The notes under the pieces were generated by a model. It worked only from the letters and a program-made list of their open reading frames with translations, ran no database searches and had not been told where the DNA came from. DNA of 64,000 nt from Stutzerimonas stutzeri (GTDB lineage Bacteria; Pseudomonadota; Gammaproteobacteria; Pseudomonadales; Pseudomonadaceae), in contig NZ_CP007441.1 in assembly GCF_000590475.1 (NCBI RefSeq), forward strand, positions 1,573,231 through 1,637,230, given 5' to 3'. The translations under genes and the position numbers were made by a program. Below, one piece after another: positions 26,514-34,624 of the stretch (position 1 is its first letter; every line of letters begins with the position of its first letter).

Positions 26514-27308
26514 CTATGGCTGAGTGCCGGCGAAGGTTTCGGTGAGGAAGCGTTGCATGTCGTTCCAGGAACGCTCATCGGCGGCTTTGTTGTAGGCCAC
26601 GTCCACGCCTTTTTCCTGGAACTTATCCGCGCCGGGATTGGTGAAGCCATGCTTAGCGCCGGGCAGGCTGACGAGCTGATAATCGGCACCGGCCGCGACC
26701 ATTTCCGAGCTCAGCGCCGCCACGTCTTCGGCGTTGACCATGCTGTCTGCGCTGCCGTGCTCGACCAGCACGCGGGCCTTGACGCTACCGGGCGCGGCGC
26801 GGGTTTGCGTGGCCAGCGCACCGTGGAAGCTGACCACGCCCTCGAGCGGGACGCCCTGACGAGCCATGTCCAGCACCACCTTGCCGCCGAAGCAATAACC
26901 GACCGCTGCAAGTTTGTCGGCATCGGTCTGCTGTTGCTGCTTGAGCAGGTCGAGGCCGGCATTGAAGCGACCCTTAGCGGCGTCGGCATCGGCCAGTGCG
27001 GCTTTCATGAAGGTCATCGCATCTTTGGGGTGCTCGGTGTTCTTGCCCTCGCCATACATATCGATTGCCAGCGCACTGTAGCCAAGCTCGGCGAGATCAC
27101 GAGCGCGGCTTTTGGCGTAATCGTTGAGGCCCCACCACTCGTGCACCACCACAACCCCGGGACGCTTGCCCTCGACGGCGTCGTCATAGGCGTAGTATCC
27201 GATCATCTCGGTTCCATCGGCGGCGGTATAGGGGATTTCCTGTGTCTGGATTTCAGCGTGGGCGAAGGCGCTGACTGTCATCAGTGCGCCGAGCAGGGGA
27301 TAACGCAT
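26514..27308 (-). CDS. Exported dienelactone hydrolase family protein
   Basis: 264 residues. A signal peptide (MRYPLLGALMTVSAFAHA) precedes an alpha/beta hydrolase of the DLH type. The nucleophile is the cysteine in VGYCFGGKVV (G-x-C-x-G-G). Asp in EHGSADSMV and His in GAKHGFTNP complete the triad. GGAG precedes ATG 27308. Natural substrate unknown; many DLH-family proteins are general esterases. The signal peptide makes it periplasmic, unlike the cytoplasmic catabolic enzyme. Confidence 0.87.
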   Translation of the reverse strand: MRYPLLGALMTVSAFAHAEIQTQEIPYTAADGTEMIGYYAYDDAVEGKRPGVVVVHEWWGLNDYAKSRARDLAELGYSALAIDMYGEGKNTEHPKDAMTFMKAALADADAAKGRFNAGLDLLKQQQQTDADKLAAVGYCFGGKVVLDMARQGVPLEGVVSFHGALATQTRAAPGSVKARVLVEHGSADSMVNAEDVAALSSEMVAAGADYQLVSLPGAKHGFTNPGADKFQEKGVDVAYNKAADERSWNDMQRFLTETFAGTQP

Positions 27309-27764
27309 GGGGGACTCCTTGTTGTAGTCGACGGGTCGAGCGATCCAAATGAATAGCGGTAGTTCGACTCATGTGCAACAAGGTTGTTCGGCTCGTCTCG
27401 GGACCCGATCGATAACGGCGCGATCAGATAACGGCACTCTGTAAGACGCCGCATCGGGCGTACGGCACGTGAGGGAAAATAAGCAGCGGCGGCCTGCTGC
27501 TTTTCCCACTTAAGCGCAGTCACCTCCGGGGCGGTGACCAGGTTGCTGGCGTGGTTATAGCGACTGATAGCGCCTCTATAGATCTGGCTCAGCTAATTAG
27601 CATTCTTGCGGCCCAGTTCGCCCGGAGGCTGGTCGTCGTAATCCAAACCTTAGGGCTCGTAAATGACCGTTATGCAGTAATCGGCTCAACGGTCCGGGCG
27701 CATGGCTCGCCGTGGTTGTGCTAGCCTGCGCGGCTTTTTTGGGCTCGCTCAAGAGCCCGGGTGT
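27309..27764. other. Divergent intergenic region, hydrolase/MFS permease
   Basis: 456 bases upstream of two divergent genes. No tRNA, repeat or clear promoter consensus could be fixed by eye. Short frames here lack ribosome binding sites. Confidence 0.35.
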
Positions 27765-28964
27765 ATGGATAAACGCATGTCTTCTGATTCGCTCGGTTCC
27801 TCCCACCTCAAGCGCGGTACTCCTGCCTATCGCCGGGCAACGCTCGCGCTGTTCTGCGCGGGGTTCGCCACCTTCGCCATGCTGTACTGCGTACAGCCAT
27901 TGCTGCCGCTGCTGGCGTCGCATTTCGCCGTCTCGGCAGCCAGCAGCAGCCTGGCGTTGTCGTTGACCACCTTGTCGCTGGCGCTCTGCTTGCTGGTGTC
28001 GGGTGGCCTGGCGGAAAGCTGGGGGCGCAAACCTGTCATGGGGCTGGCGCTGACGCTGGCTTGCCTGCTTGGTCTTGCCTGCGTAACGGTGCAATCGTGG
28101 TCGCTGTTACTTGTCCTGCGGGCCTTGCTGGGGCTTGCGCTCAGCGGCCTGCCGGCATTGGCAATGGCGTACGTCGGTGAGGAGTTCGATCCCGAATCGT
28201 TACCTGCAGCGATGGGCTTGTACATCGGCGGGACCGCTCTTGGTGGGTTGTTGGGCCGGTTACTGTCGGGCCTGTTGAGCGATATTGGCGGCTGGCAGCT
28301 AGCGCTGGGTGGAATCGCCGGGTTGGCGCTGGTGGCGCTGGGGTTGTTCGTCTGGCTACTACCGGCGTCACGTCATTTCAAGGCGCAGCCTCTTTCGCTG
28401 CGCGGACTGCTGGCCAATTTCGCTCAGCACTTGAGCAACCCGATCCTGCGCAATCTATTTCTGCAGGGATTCCTGCTGATGGGCGGCTTCGTCGCGCTGT
28501 TCAACTACATCGGTTTCCGGCTGGCCGGTGCACCGTTCGGTTTGTCTTCGACCGTCATTGGTCTGCTGTTCGTGGTCTATCTGGCAGGCATTTTGAGTGC
28601 TGGCTGGGCGGGACGGCTGGTGCCGCGCTGGGGCGCTAGAGCCGTCCTCCAATGTGGTATCGGGCTGATGTTGCTGGGTATCGGGTTGTGCGCAACGCCT
28701 TGGCTGGTCGCGATCGTTATCGGGCTGGCACTGTTTACGCTGGGCTTTTTTGCCGCGCATGCCGTGGCCAGCGGCCAGATCGGCGTACACGCCAAAGGTG
28801 CCAAGGCGCAGGCCTCCGCGCTGTATCTCTGTGCTTATTATCTGGGATCGAGTGTGGTGGGCTATGCCGCCGGTTACGTCTGGGAACATGCGGGCTGGCT
28901 GCCGCTGATGGCGGTGCTCGCGGCGCTATTGGTGCTTGCGGCCTGGCGGGCCAGGAGCCTATAG
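27765..28964 (+). CDS. MFS permease (YnfM/arabinose-efflux-like)
   Basis: About 399 residues with twelve predicted hydrophobic segments. The first segment is ATLALFCAGFATFAMLYCVQ, and motif A-like GGLAESWGRKPVMG follows helix 2-3. Small-molecule:H+ antiporters of this subgroup export sugars or drugs. Start ambiguous between ATG 27765 and ATG 27777; neither has a strong Shine-Dalgarno sequence. Substrate unknown; no linked regulator. Confidence 0.82.
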   Translation: MDKRMSSDSLGSSHLKRGTPAYRRATLALFCAGFATFAMLYCVQPLLPLLASHFAVSAASSSLALSLTTLSLALCLLVSGGLAESWGRKPVMGLALTLACLLGLACVTVQSWSLLLVLRALLGLALSGLPALAMAYVGEEFDPESLPAAMGLYIGGTALGGLLGRLLSGLLSDIGGWQLALGGIAGLALVALGLFVWLLPASRHFKAQPLSLRGLLANFAQHLSNPILRNLFLQGFLLMGGFVALFNYIGFRLAGAPFGLSSTVIGLLFVVYLAGILSAGWAGRLVPRWGARAVLQCGIGLMLLGIGLCATPWLVAIVIGLALFTLGFFAAHAVASGQIGVHAKGAKAQASALYLCAYYLGSSVVGYAAGYVWEHAGWLPLMAVLAALLVLAAWRARSL

Positions 28965-28976
28965 CGTGCGACCGGC

Positions 28977-29471
28977 TTACTCAATCCGTTGCTCGCCGCT
29001 GAATACCAGAGTGGCGCGACAGCTGCGGCAGAAGTACCGGCGGCCCTTGCGCACCAGCGCATGACGTTGCGAAGTGAAGGGGAAATCCTGACCGGCACAA
29101 GCGCAGCGATAGATGTAGCGGCTGACCTGCCGACGGCTGATCTCGTAGCTATGGCAGCGGTCAGGTGTCAGTTCGTAGACGCCCTGCATAATCAATTGCC
29201 ACTCTTCGCCATGAGGGCGAATCCGGCCGCCGAACATTTGGTGTGCAATCAGATGCGCGACCTCGTGGGCGACGGTCTGCTTGAGAAAGTGTTCGCGATT
29301 TTCTCGGTACAACTGCGGGTTGAAGCGCAGCAGATTGGTGTTCAGATGCGCAACGCCAGCTTTTTGCCCGCGTAATTTGAAACTGACTTGCGGGCGTTCG
29401 AATCGCTGGTTGAAAAAGGTCTCGGCCAACTGATAGCAGGCTTCGACACGGGCATGTAGCTGTTCGGGCAT
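28977..29471 (-). CDS. sprT: SprT-family zinc metalloprotease domain protein
   Basis: 164 residues. The zinc motif is HEVAH with a downstream His (AHLIAHQMFGGRIRPHG). The C-terminal zinc ribbon includes CACAGQDF and CRSCRATL. Members resemble the SprT/Spartan protease domain; bacterial SprT is poorly characterised. GGAGG precedes ATG 29471 by 5 bases. It is convergent with the MFS gene, whose stop lies 12 bases away. Confidence 0.88.
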   Translation of the reverse strand: MPEQLHARVEACYQLAETFFNQRFERPQVSFKLRGQKAGVAHLNTNLLRFNPQLYRENREHFLKQTVAHEVAHLIAHQMFGGRIRPHGEEWQLIMQGVYELTPDRCHSYEISRRQVSRYIYRCACAGQDFPFTSQRHALVRKGRRYFCRSCRATLVFSGEQRIE

Positions 29472-29526
29472 AGGGGCCTCCGAAGAAGCCCGGAATTATG
29501 CCGCAATGTGCCAGGCTGGCAACCGT

Positions 29527-30192
29527 TCAGAGACCGCCGGGTTCCTCCTGGGGCCGTTCCTCCTGCGTGCCGTAACTCTGGTTTTGCTCAACGGTGCGCT
29601 CGTAGTTGGGTTCCAGCGAAAGCGTCCAGAAAAGAATCATGCTGACCAGCACGGTAACCAATACGAGCAACGCGACGCCCCAGATCGAACTGGCATAGAG
29701 AAAACTCTGCGAGCTGCGCTGACGCATGAACGCGGGTAGACCGGTAAACAGAAGATAGGTGGAATAGATGCCGGCGATCAGCAAGACGATGGCGGCAAAC
29801 CACCGGTTCGGATACAGCCCGGTGATGCCTGCGACGAGGAAGGGGGTGATGACGTAAGCGATGAACCCGATGCACTGGTTCAAGTTCGGTCGCACCTCGA
29901 ATGCACGGGCCATCCAGCGGACAAAGAAGCCCATGATCACCGTGCCGATGATGATGGTGACGTACAACAGCAGGCATAGCTGCAAGGCGCTGGCGAAGTC
30001 GAGCCTCACTCGCTCTTCATCCACGAGGCTCCAACCCACAACGGTGATTCCGATGAATAGACAGACGCTGGGAATCAGCGCCAGTAACAGCAGGTGCATC
30101 ACGTAATGCAGGTTATGGGCATCTTCCTTTTGACGGATGATTTCCCAGGCACGGTCCGGCCGGGTGAACAAGCTGATGAATTCTGGGGTCAT
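29527..30192 (-). CDS. Yip1-family integral membrane protein (paralogue A)
   Basis: 221 residues with about five transmembrane segments. It starts MTPEFISLFTRPDRAWEIIR, has a Yip1-type core and ends in a short acidic, Pro/Gln-rich cytoplasmic tail. AGGAGG precedes ATG 30192 by 5 bases. It resembles the next gene (30367-30966) over the whole core: W-x-x-I, VGWS, RW/HWM, L-x-Q-C-I, and YLLFTGLP versus YLLYVGLP. Bacterial Yip1-domain proteins have no settled role. Confidence 0.75.
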   Translation of the reverse strand: MTPEFISLFTRPDRAWEIIRQKEDAHNLHYVMHLLLLALIPSVCLFIGITVVGWSLVDEERVRLDFASALQLCLLLYVTIIIGTVIMGFFVRWMARAFEVRPNLNQCIGFIAYVITPFLVAGITGLYPNRWFAAIVLLIAGIYSTYLLFTGLPAFMRQRSSQSFLYASSIWGVALLVLVTVLVSMILFWTLSLEPNYERTVEQNQSYGTQEERPQEEPGGL

Positions 30193-30366
30193 GGTGCCTC
30201 CTGATGCCGATGCTTGAGCGCTGCTGTTGTTGATGTAGACGCTCAAGCGCGACAGGGATTCAAATCCATGGCCGCTGACGAAGCAGGAAAGGCAAGGTGC
30301 TGCGGGAATTTTTGCAAAGGTATAGCCGGCGCGGAATGGGGCGCGCCGGCTGAGTTGACGAACAGA

Positions 30367-30966
30367 TCAGCGTACGTAGATGGGGCCGACGCCCATACCC
30401 CACGTGATCACCGACAGCGCGATGATTGCCACCAGTACCACCAGGCCGACCGCAAGTATCGAACTGGAGAACAGGAAACCCTCATCCGAGGGGATATTCA
30501 TGAATGTCGGTAGGCCGACATAGAGCAGGTAGGTTGTGTAGCAGATCGCTGCCGTACCGACGATCATCCCCAGCCAGATGTGCGGGTAGAGCGCGGCCAG
30601 GCCCCCGACGAATAGCGGGGTGGCGGTGTAAGCCGCGAACACGATGCACTGCACCAACGTCGGGTTGGCGTCATAGGTGCGCGACATCCAGTGAATGAAT
30701 CCGCCCATTACCGCGACGCCGGCCAGCATCGCTAGGTAGGACATGAGGGTAAGCTGCATGGCGCTGCTTTCGGTCAGCTTCACCGCTTCCCCACCGCCGA
30801 TGCTCCAGCCGACCTGGGTGGTGCCGATGAATGCCGATATGGCGGGTATCGCCGCCAGCACCATTACCTCCCCAAGGTGCAGATGTCCGACTTTGCGTTC
30901 TTCGCCGGTGATTTCCTGCCATTCCTGGCCAGGGTGAGCAAACAGTCCCCAAACGTGATTGATCAT
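30367..30966 (-). CDS. Yip1-family integral membrane protein (paralogue B)
   Basis: 199 residues with five predicted membrane segments. Its core aligns by eye with paralogue A (TTYLLYVGLPTFM; NPTLVQCIVFAAYTATPLFVGG). GAGGAG lies about 9 bases before ATG 30966. The 174-base gap separates it from paralogue A on the same strand, so the two may be one transcript. Role unknown. Confidence 0.75.
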   Translation of the reverse strand: MINHVWGLFAHPGQEWQEITGEERKVGHLHLGEVMVLAAIPAISAFIGTTQVGWSIGGGEAVKLTESSAMQLTLMSYLAMLAGVAVMGGFIHWMSRTYDANPTLVQCIVFAAYTATPLFVGGLAALYPHIWLGMIVGTAAICYTTYLLYVGLPTFMNIPSDEGFLFSSSILAVGLVVLVAIIALSVITWGMGVGPIYVR

Positions 30967-31104
30967 GCCAGCGTCTCCTCGGTTTTGGAGGGTCGCTTCG
31001 CCTGGCGTGCCGTCAGTTGGACGGGCGTGCGACCTTAAGTCGCAGTATAGGAAGTTGACGGTACGGCGCACCGGGCACTGTTAGAGCGTTTGGAAGCTAT
31101 GCGA

Positions 31105-31734
31105 TCAGCGGTAATAGCGTTGCAGTATTTCCATCGCCAGATTGATTGACTGAATCCGAGCGGTGCTTCCGCCTCGGTCAGGGTGATGGATGCTGACCAG
31201 CTGGCGATAGCGACGTTTGATGGTATGGATACTCAGCGAAGCGGATTCCTGGTCCAGCTCGAACAACTCGAGGGCTGCGCGTTTTTGCTCCGGATCCCAG
31301 TCAACGCCGGGCTCGCCGCGCTGATCCCCCCGCATTCGCGACCAGAAGCTTGCCAGCAGACGCTCGACCTCGCTTTCATCGGTGTCGCGCAGGTTGCTCA
31401 GGTCAAGGTAGTACATGCGCAGCGGGTCATTCTCAATGATTCCGCTGGCTCCAGGCTCGTAGGGTTGAAGCTGGACGCACAGTGGTGAGATTTGCAGATT
31501 GTGGCGGCGCTCGCCCCAGAGCTGATCCCGCAGGCGGTACAGGGCGTTGAACACGAGAAAATGGGTGCGAAACAGCACCAACTTGTCGAGCAGCGGCAGG
31601 TTGGGGATATGAGTGCTGTGACGGGCCTTGAGCTGTTGGATCAGTTGATATTCGCTACAGCCCTGCGGCTGTTCGCCTAGCAACACGTACACCTGCTCGG
31701 CCAGGTCCATTTCGGGTTCGAGGTCATCGTTCAT
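31105..31734 (-). CDS. DnaJ-related protein with C-terminal J domain
   Basis: 209 residues. The N-terminal part (EYQLIQQLKARH ... LVFNALYRLRDQLW) matches the DnaJ-related family by pattern. The C-terminal part is a J domain with the HPD motif (LVSIHHPDRGGS), which should stimulate a DnaK-type Hsp70. ATG 31734 is chosen since the upstream extension (to 31833) is Arg-rich and lies in the ttcA promoter area. Client proteins unknown. Divergent from ttcA. Confidence 0.8.
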   Translation of the reverse strand: MNDDLEPEMDLAEQVYVLLGEQPQGCSEYQLIQQLKARHSTHIPNLPLLDKLVLFRTHFLVFNALYRLRDQLWGERRHNLQISPLCVQLQPYEPGASGIIENDPLRMYYLDLSNLRDTDESEVERLLASFWSRMRGDQRGEPGVDWDPEQKRAALELFELDQESASLSIHTIKRRYRQLVSIHHPDRGGSTARIQSINLAMEILQRYYR

Positions 31735-31845
31735 GCCGGCAAGCCTAGCATAGCGCCAGTAGTCAATTCGCTGGGCAATGGGGTAGGGCGCGGCGTGCTT
31801 TGCGCGTAAAATGCGCGCCTTTCGCATTCTCACCGGACTCCTGAA

Positions 31846-32670
31846 ATGGGCAACCTCTCGGTCAACCAGAACAAACTGCAGAAGCGTCTACGCCGCCTCG
31901 CCGGCGAAGCCGTTACCGATTTCAACATGATCGAGGACGGGGACAAGGTCATGGTTTGCCTGTCCGGCGGCAAGGACAGCTACACCATGCTCGACGTGCT
32001 GCTGTATCTGCAGAAGGTCGCACCGATCAAGTTCGAGATTGTCGCGGTGAACATGGATCAGAAGCAGCCTGGCTTCCCCGACCACGTTCTGCCCGAGTAC
32101 CTCAAATCCATCGGCGTTGCGTATCACATTGTCGAGAAGGACACCTATTCGGTAGTCAAGGAGAAGATTCCGGAAGGCAAGACCACCTGCTCGCTGTGCT
32201 CGCGCCTGCGTCGCGGCACCCTCTATACCTTCGCCGACGAGATTGGCGCAACGAAAATGGCGCTGGGTCACCATCGCGATGACATTCTGGAAACCTTCTT
32301 TCTCAACATGTTCTACGGCGGCACGCTCAAGGCCATGCCGCCGAAGCTGCTGTCCGACGATGGCCGCAACGTGGTGATTCGACCATTGGCCTATTGCAGT
32401 GAGGCGGACATCGAAGCCTATTCGCAGATGAAGGAATTTCCGATCATTCCGTGCAACCTCTGCGGCTCGCAGGAAAACCTCCAGCGCCAGGTGGTCAAGG
32501 AAATGCTGCAGGAGTGGGAGCGAAAATCGCCAGGGCGCGTCGAGATCATGTTCCGTGCATTGCAGAACGTGGTGCCCTCGCAACTGGCCGATCGCAATCT
32601 TTTCGACTTCACCAGCCTGCGTATCGATGACGCCGCGACGCCGCGCTTCCTCGATGTGATGAGTCTGTAA
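31846..32670 (+). CDS. ttcA: tRNA 2-thiocytidine(32) synthetase TtcA
   Basis: 274 residues. The ATP-pyrophosphatase PP-loop is SGGKDSYTML. Iron-sulfur cluster cysteines lie in TTCSLCSRLRRG and PCNLCGSQ. TtcA adds sulfur to cytidine 32 of certain tRNAs. ATG 31846 (MGNLSVNQNKLQKRLRRL) is the normal family start. Confidence 0.95.
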   Translation: MGNLSVNQNKLQKRLRRLAGEAVTDFNMIEDGDKVMVCLSGGKDSYTMLDVLLYLQKVAPIKFEIVAVNMDQKQPGFPDHVLPEYLKSIGVAYHIVEKDTYSVVKEKIPEGKTTCSLCSRLRRGTLYTFADEIGATKMALGHHRDDILETFFLNMFYGGTLKAMPPKLLSDDGRNVVIRPLAYCSEADIEAYSQMKEFPIIPCNLCGSQENLQRQVVKEMLQEWERKSPGRVEIMFRALQNVVPSQLADRNLFDFTSLRIDDAATPRFLDVMSL

Positions 32671-33059
32671 AAGCGGCGGCAAGCTTCGAGTCACAGATGC
32701 AAGTAGAGGCGTAAAGCCTGAGATATGTCACTTGACGGAGTGGGCCGGGCGGCGTTCGGCTTCGCCCATCAGTGCCAATGACTTATGCCCGCACCGTTGT
32801 GTGGGCTGAAGCCCACCCTACCAGTTGATAGCGCAAGGATGCGTGCGGCCTGGCGCCGATACGCTGCTCGGCTTTTATGCTTGCGGCTGTAGCTCGAACC
32901 AGCCGCTGCTCTTGATATAGGGCGGGCTTCAGCCCACCCGCCGTGTGAATCGCGCCCATGACTTGGCTTGGGGTTCTAGGCGGAACGCTGCTGATCCAGG
33001 CTATATGCTTGCGGCGAGCAGCTTGCAGCAGTAAGGTAAGCGCCATTCAGGAGTTCAAT
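32671..33059. other. Intergenic region with inverted REP-like pair before the aroG leader
   Basis: 389 bases. Two 20-base inverted copies (32801-32820 and 32918-32937, 19/20 match) have the core GTGGGCTGAAGCCCAC and are themselves short palindromes; the pair looks like a REPIN. A promoter for the leader/aroG transcript should lie at about 32960-33030. TATATG at 33002 is a possible -10, but the -35 is poor. Confidence 0.6.
32801..32937. repeat. REPIN-like inverted pair of palindromic repeats
   Basis: Arm 1 is at 32801-32820 and arm 2 at 32918-32937, reverse complements with one mismatch and 97 bases apart. Each arm has a GGGCT/AGCCC hairpin. Such GGGCTTCAGCCC elements are widespread in pseudomonad intergenic space. 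Confidence 0.7.
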
Positions 33060-33188
33060 ATGTCCCTCAGCCTCGCCTCCCTTTCTCATGCAAACGTCGG
33101 TGCCGCGCGCGCCGCGCAATTGCGTGGCCAAGTGATCGCGGCTGATGGTTATTACTTTGGGTATTGGTTTAGCCATAGGCGCGCCTGA
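33060..33188 (+). CDS. Aromatic-rich leader peptide of the DAHP synthase gene
   Basis: 42 codons from ATG 33060 with AGGAG 6 bases upstream. The C-terminal third contains GYYFGYWFSH: six aromatic codons (3 Tyr, 2 Phe, 1 Trp) in eight. The stop at 33186 is followed by a hairpin at 33198-33221 and the terminator at 33237-33275. That layout is the classical translation-coupled attenuator: ribosome stalling at Tyr/Phe/Trp codons when the cognate tRNAs are uncharged would alter folding downstream. The peptide itself need have no function. No similar peptide was searched for. Confidence 0.8.
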   Translation: MSLSLASLSHANVGAARAAQLRGQVIAADGYYFGYWFSHRRA

Positions 33189-33197
33189 TCCCCCTCC

Positions 33198-33221
33198 GGC
33201 GCCCTAGCAAGCAGGGTCGCC
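33198..33221 (+). promoter_or_regulatory. Hairpin following the leader stop codon
   Basis: GGCGCCCT pairs with AGGG-T-CGCC around AGCAAGC. It lies between the leader stop and the terminator and is the likely alternative or pause hairpin. The C-rich run just before it (33190-33197) resembles the terminator's 5' arm and could compete for its 3' arm. Confidence 0.55.
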
Positions 33222-33236
33222 ACCAGACAGTTTTCG

Positions 33237-33275
33237 AACCCCCGGTCGGCCACCCGACCGGGGGTTTGTTTTTTT
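33237..33275 (+). terminator. Attenuator terminator before aroG
   Basis: AACCCCCGGTCGG (33237-33249) pairs perfectly with CCGACCGGGGGTT around CCAC and continues into TGTTTTTTT. It is far upstream of the DAHP synthase start and follows the leader peptide, so it should act as a regulated attenuator. A small second hairpin (GGCCT-GAAA-AGGCC) follows at 33278-33291. Confidence 0.92.
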
Positions 33276-33312
33276 CCGGCCTGAAAAGGCCACTCGAGCC
33301 GAGGACACCATC

Positions 33313-33414
33313 ATGTACAGCTACCGCAACGCTTACCGCACCTACCGCGATGACTGGCGATTTAGCCGTTTCAACGCTGCCACCCCGAAACCTCTAGACC
33401 GAACACTTCGCTAG
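33313..33414 (+). CDS. Second small Tyr-rich ORF between attenuator and aroG
   Basis: 33 codons from ATG 33313, with GAGGA about 7 bases upstream. The N-terminus is MYSYRNAYRTYRDDW: four Tyr, one Trp and then two Phe within 20 residues, with Arg after most of the Tyr. It is too short for ordinary ORF callers. Its stop (33412-33414) directly abuts a 12-bp hairpin (33416-33443) just upstream of the aroG ribosome binding site. It could be a second leader controlling translation of aroG or a stable small basic protein. Not recognised from any family. Confidence 0.65.
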   Translation: MYSYRNAYRTYRDDWRFSRFNAATPKPLDRTLR

Positions 33415-33415
33415 C

Positions 33416-33443
33416 GCCGACGCGGCAAAGATGCCGCGCCGGC
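33416..33443 (+). promoter_or_regulatory. Hairpin between the second mini-ORF and the aroG start
   Basis: GCCG-A-CGCGGCA (33416-33427) pairs with TGCCGCG-C-CGGC around AAGA, with a single A.C mismatch. It begins one base after the mini-ORF stop and ends two bases before AAAGGA, the aroG ribosome binding site. There is no T-run, so a translational rather than transcriptional effect is likelier. Confidence 0.6.
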
Positions 33444-33460
33444 CAAAGGACCGCCAGATC

Positions 33461-34531
33461 ATGAACGCACCGATTTCCGCTCAACTCGTCGATTGCAATC
33501 CCCACGCTGCCCCGTCTAAACGCAGCGCTCATCCGTTGCCCAGTCCCGCCGTTCTGCGTCAGCGCCTGCCGCTCAGTGCCGCGCTCGCCACACGCATCCA
33601 TGCCGACCGCAGCGCCATCCGCGCCGTGCTCGATGGCAGCGACCCGCGGCTGCTCGTCGTGGTCGGCCCGTGCTCGCTGCACGATCCTGAATCCGCACTT
33701 GAATACGCCGAGCGCCTCGCTGAGCTGGCGCCTCAGGTTGATGATCGGCTGCTGCTGGTGATGCGGGCCTACGTGGAAAAGCCGCGGACCACGATCGGTT
33801 GGAAAGGGCTGGTCTACGATCCCCACCTGGACGGCAGTGGCGATATGGCCGAAGGCCTGAGCCTGTCACGTCGGTTGATGATGGACATTCTCGAGCGCGG
33901 TCTGCCGATCGCCACCGAATTGCTGCAGCCCTTGGCAGCCGGCTATTTCGAGGACCTGTTGGGATGGGCCGCCATTGGCGCGCGTACCAGCGAATCGCAG
34001 ATTCATCGGGAACTGGTGAGCGGCCTGGATCTGCCGGTGGGCTTCAAGAATGGCACCGACGGCAGCCTTGGAATCGCCTGCGATGCCATGCGCTCGGCCG
34101 AGCACGCGCACCAGCACTTCGGCATCGACGACCTTGGGCATCCGGCGTTGGTGCAGACCCGTGGTAATCCGGATACCCATTTGGTGTTGCGTGGTGGGCA
34201 CGCTGGGCCGAACTATGACGAAAAGAGCGTCACCCTGGCACGCGAAGTGTTGCTACGCCAGCGCATCGCGCCGCGGATCATGGTCGATTGCAGCCATGCC
34301 AACAGCGGCAAGGACCCGTTGCGTCAGCCGGCAGTGCTGGACGCTGTCATCGATCAGCGCCTGGCTGGAGAGTCGAGCCTGCGCGGGGTGATGCTAGAAA
34401 GTCACCTGTTCGATGGCTGTCAGTCTCTGGCCGGAAGCCTGCGTTATGGCGTCTCCATCACCGATGGCTGCCTAGGCTGGGTGGCAACCGAGCGGATGCT
34501 GCGCCAAGCCGCGGTGCGCCTACGCGGATAA
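33461..34531 (+). CDS. aroG: 3-deoxy-7-phosphoheptulonate synthase, type I (Phe/Tyr-sensitive class)
   Basis: 356 residues, type I DAHP synthase that condenses PEP with erythrose 4-phosphate at the entry to the shikimate pathway. Visible motifs: VVVGPCSLHDPESAL (metal-binding Cys), MRAYVEKPRTTIGWKGL, GFKNGTDG, and MVDCSHANSGKD near the C-terminus. ATG 33461 (MNAPISAQL) has AAAGGA 10 bases upstream; the ATG at 33431 is inside the preceding hairpin. Regulation by an aromatic-rich leader, terminator and second mini-ORF is visible upstream. Which of Phe, Tyr or Trp inhibits it cannot be decided by eye. Confidence 0.92.
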   Translation: MNAPISAQLVDCNPHAAPSKRSAHPLPSPAVLRQRLPLSAALATRIHADRSAIRAVLDGSDPRLLVVVGPCSLHDPESALEYAERLAELAPQVDDRLLLVMRAYVEKPRTTIGWKGLVYDPHLDGSGDMAEGLSLSRRLMMDILERGLPIATELLQPLAAGYFEDLLGWAAIGARTSESQIHRELVSGLDLPVGFKNGTDGSLGIACDAMRSAEHAHQHFGIDDLGHPALVQTRGNPDTHLVLRGGHAGPNYDEKSVTLAREVLLRQRIAPRIMVDCSHANSGKDPLRQPAVLDAVIDQRLAGESSLRGVMLESHLFDGCQSLAGSLRYGVSITDGCLGWVATERMLRQAAVRLRG

Positions 34532-34533
34532 CT

Positions 34534-34566
34534 CCGCAAGCCCGACCGCGACGGTCGGGCTTGCGG
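34534..34566 (+). terminator. Hairpin after aroG
   Basis: CCGCAAGCCCGACC pairs perfectly with GGTCGGGCTTGCGG around GCGAC. A very stable 14-bp stem two bases past the stop. No T-run follows, so it may act as a 3'-end stabiliser or partial terminator. Confidence 0.7.
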
Positions 34567-34624
34567 GGCCGGATTGCCAAGGGCACCCTGTGCGGCTCGT
34601 TTTGATTCAAGTTTCAGGATCCGC

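Noticed and set aside
32783..33046. 87-codon minus-strand frame upstream of the aroG leader
   Set aside because: It covers the REPIN-like repeats and the probable promoter area; no supporting signal.
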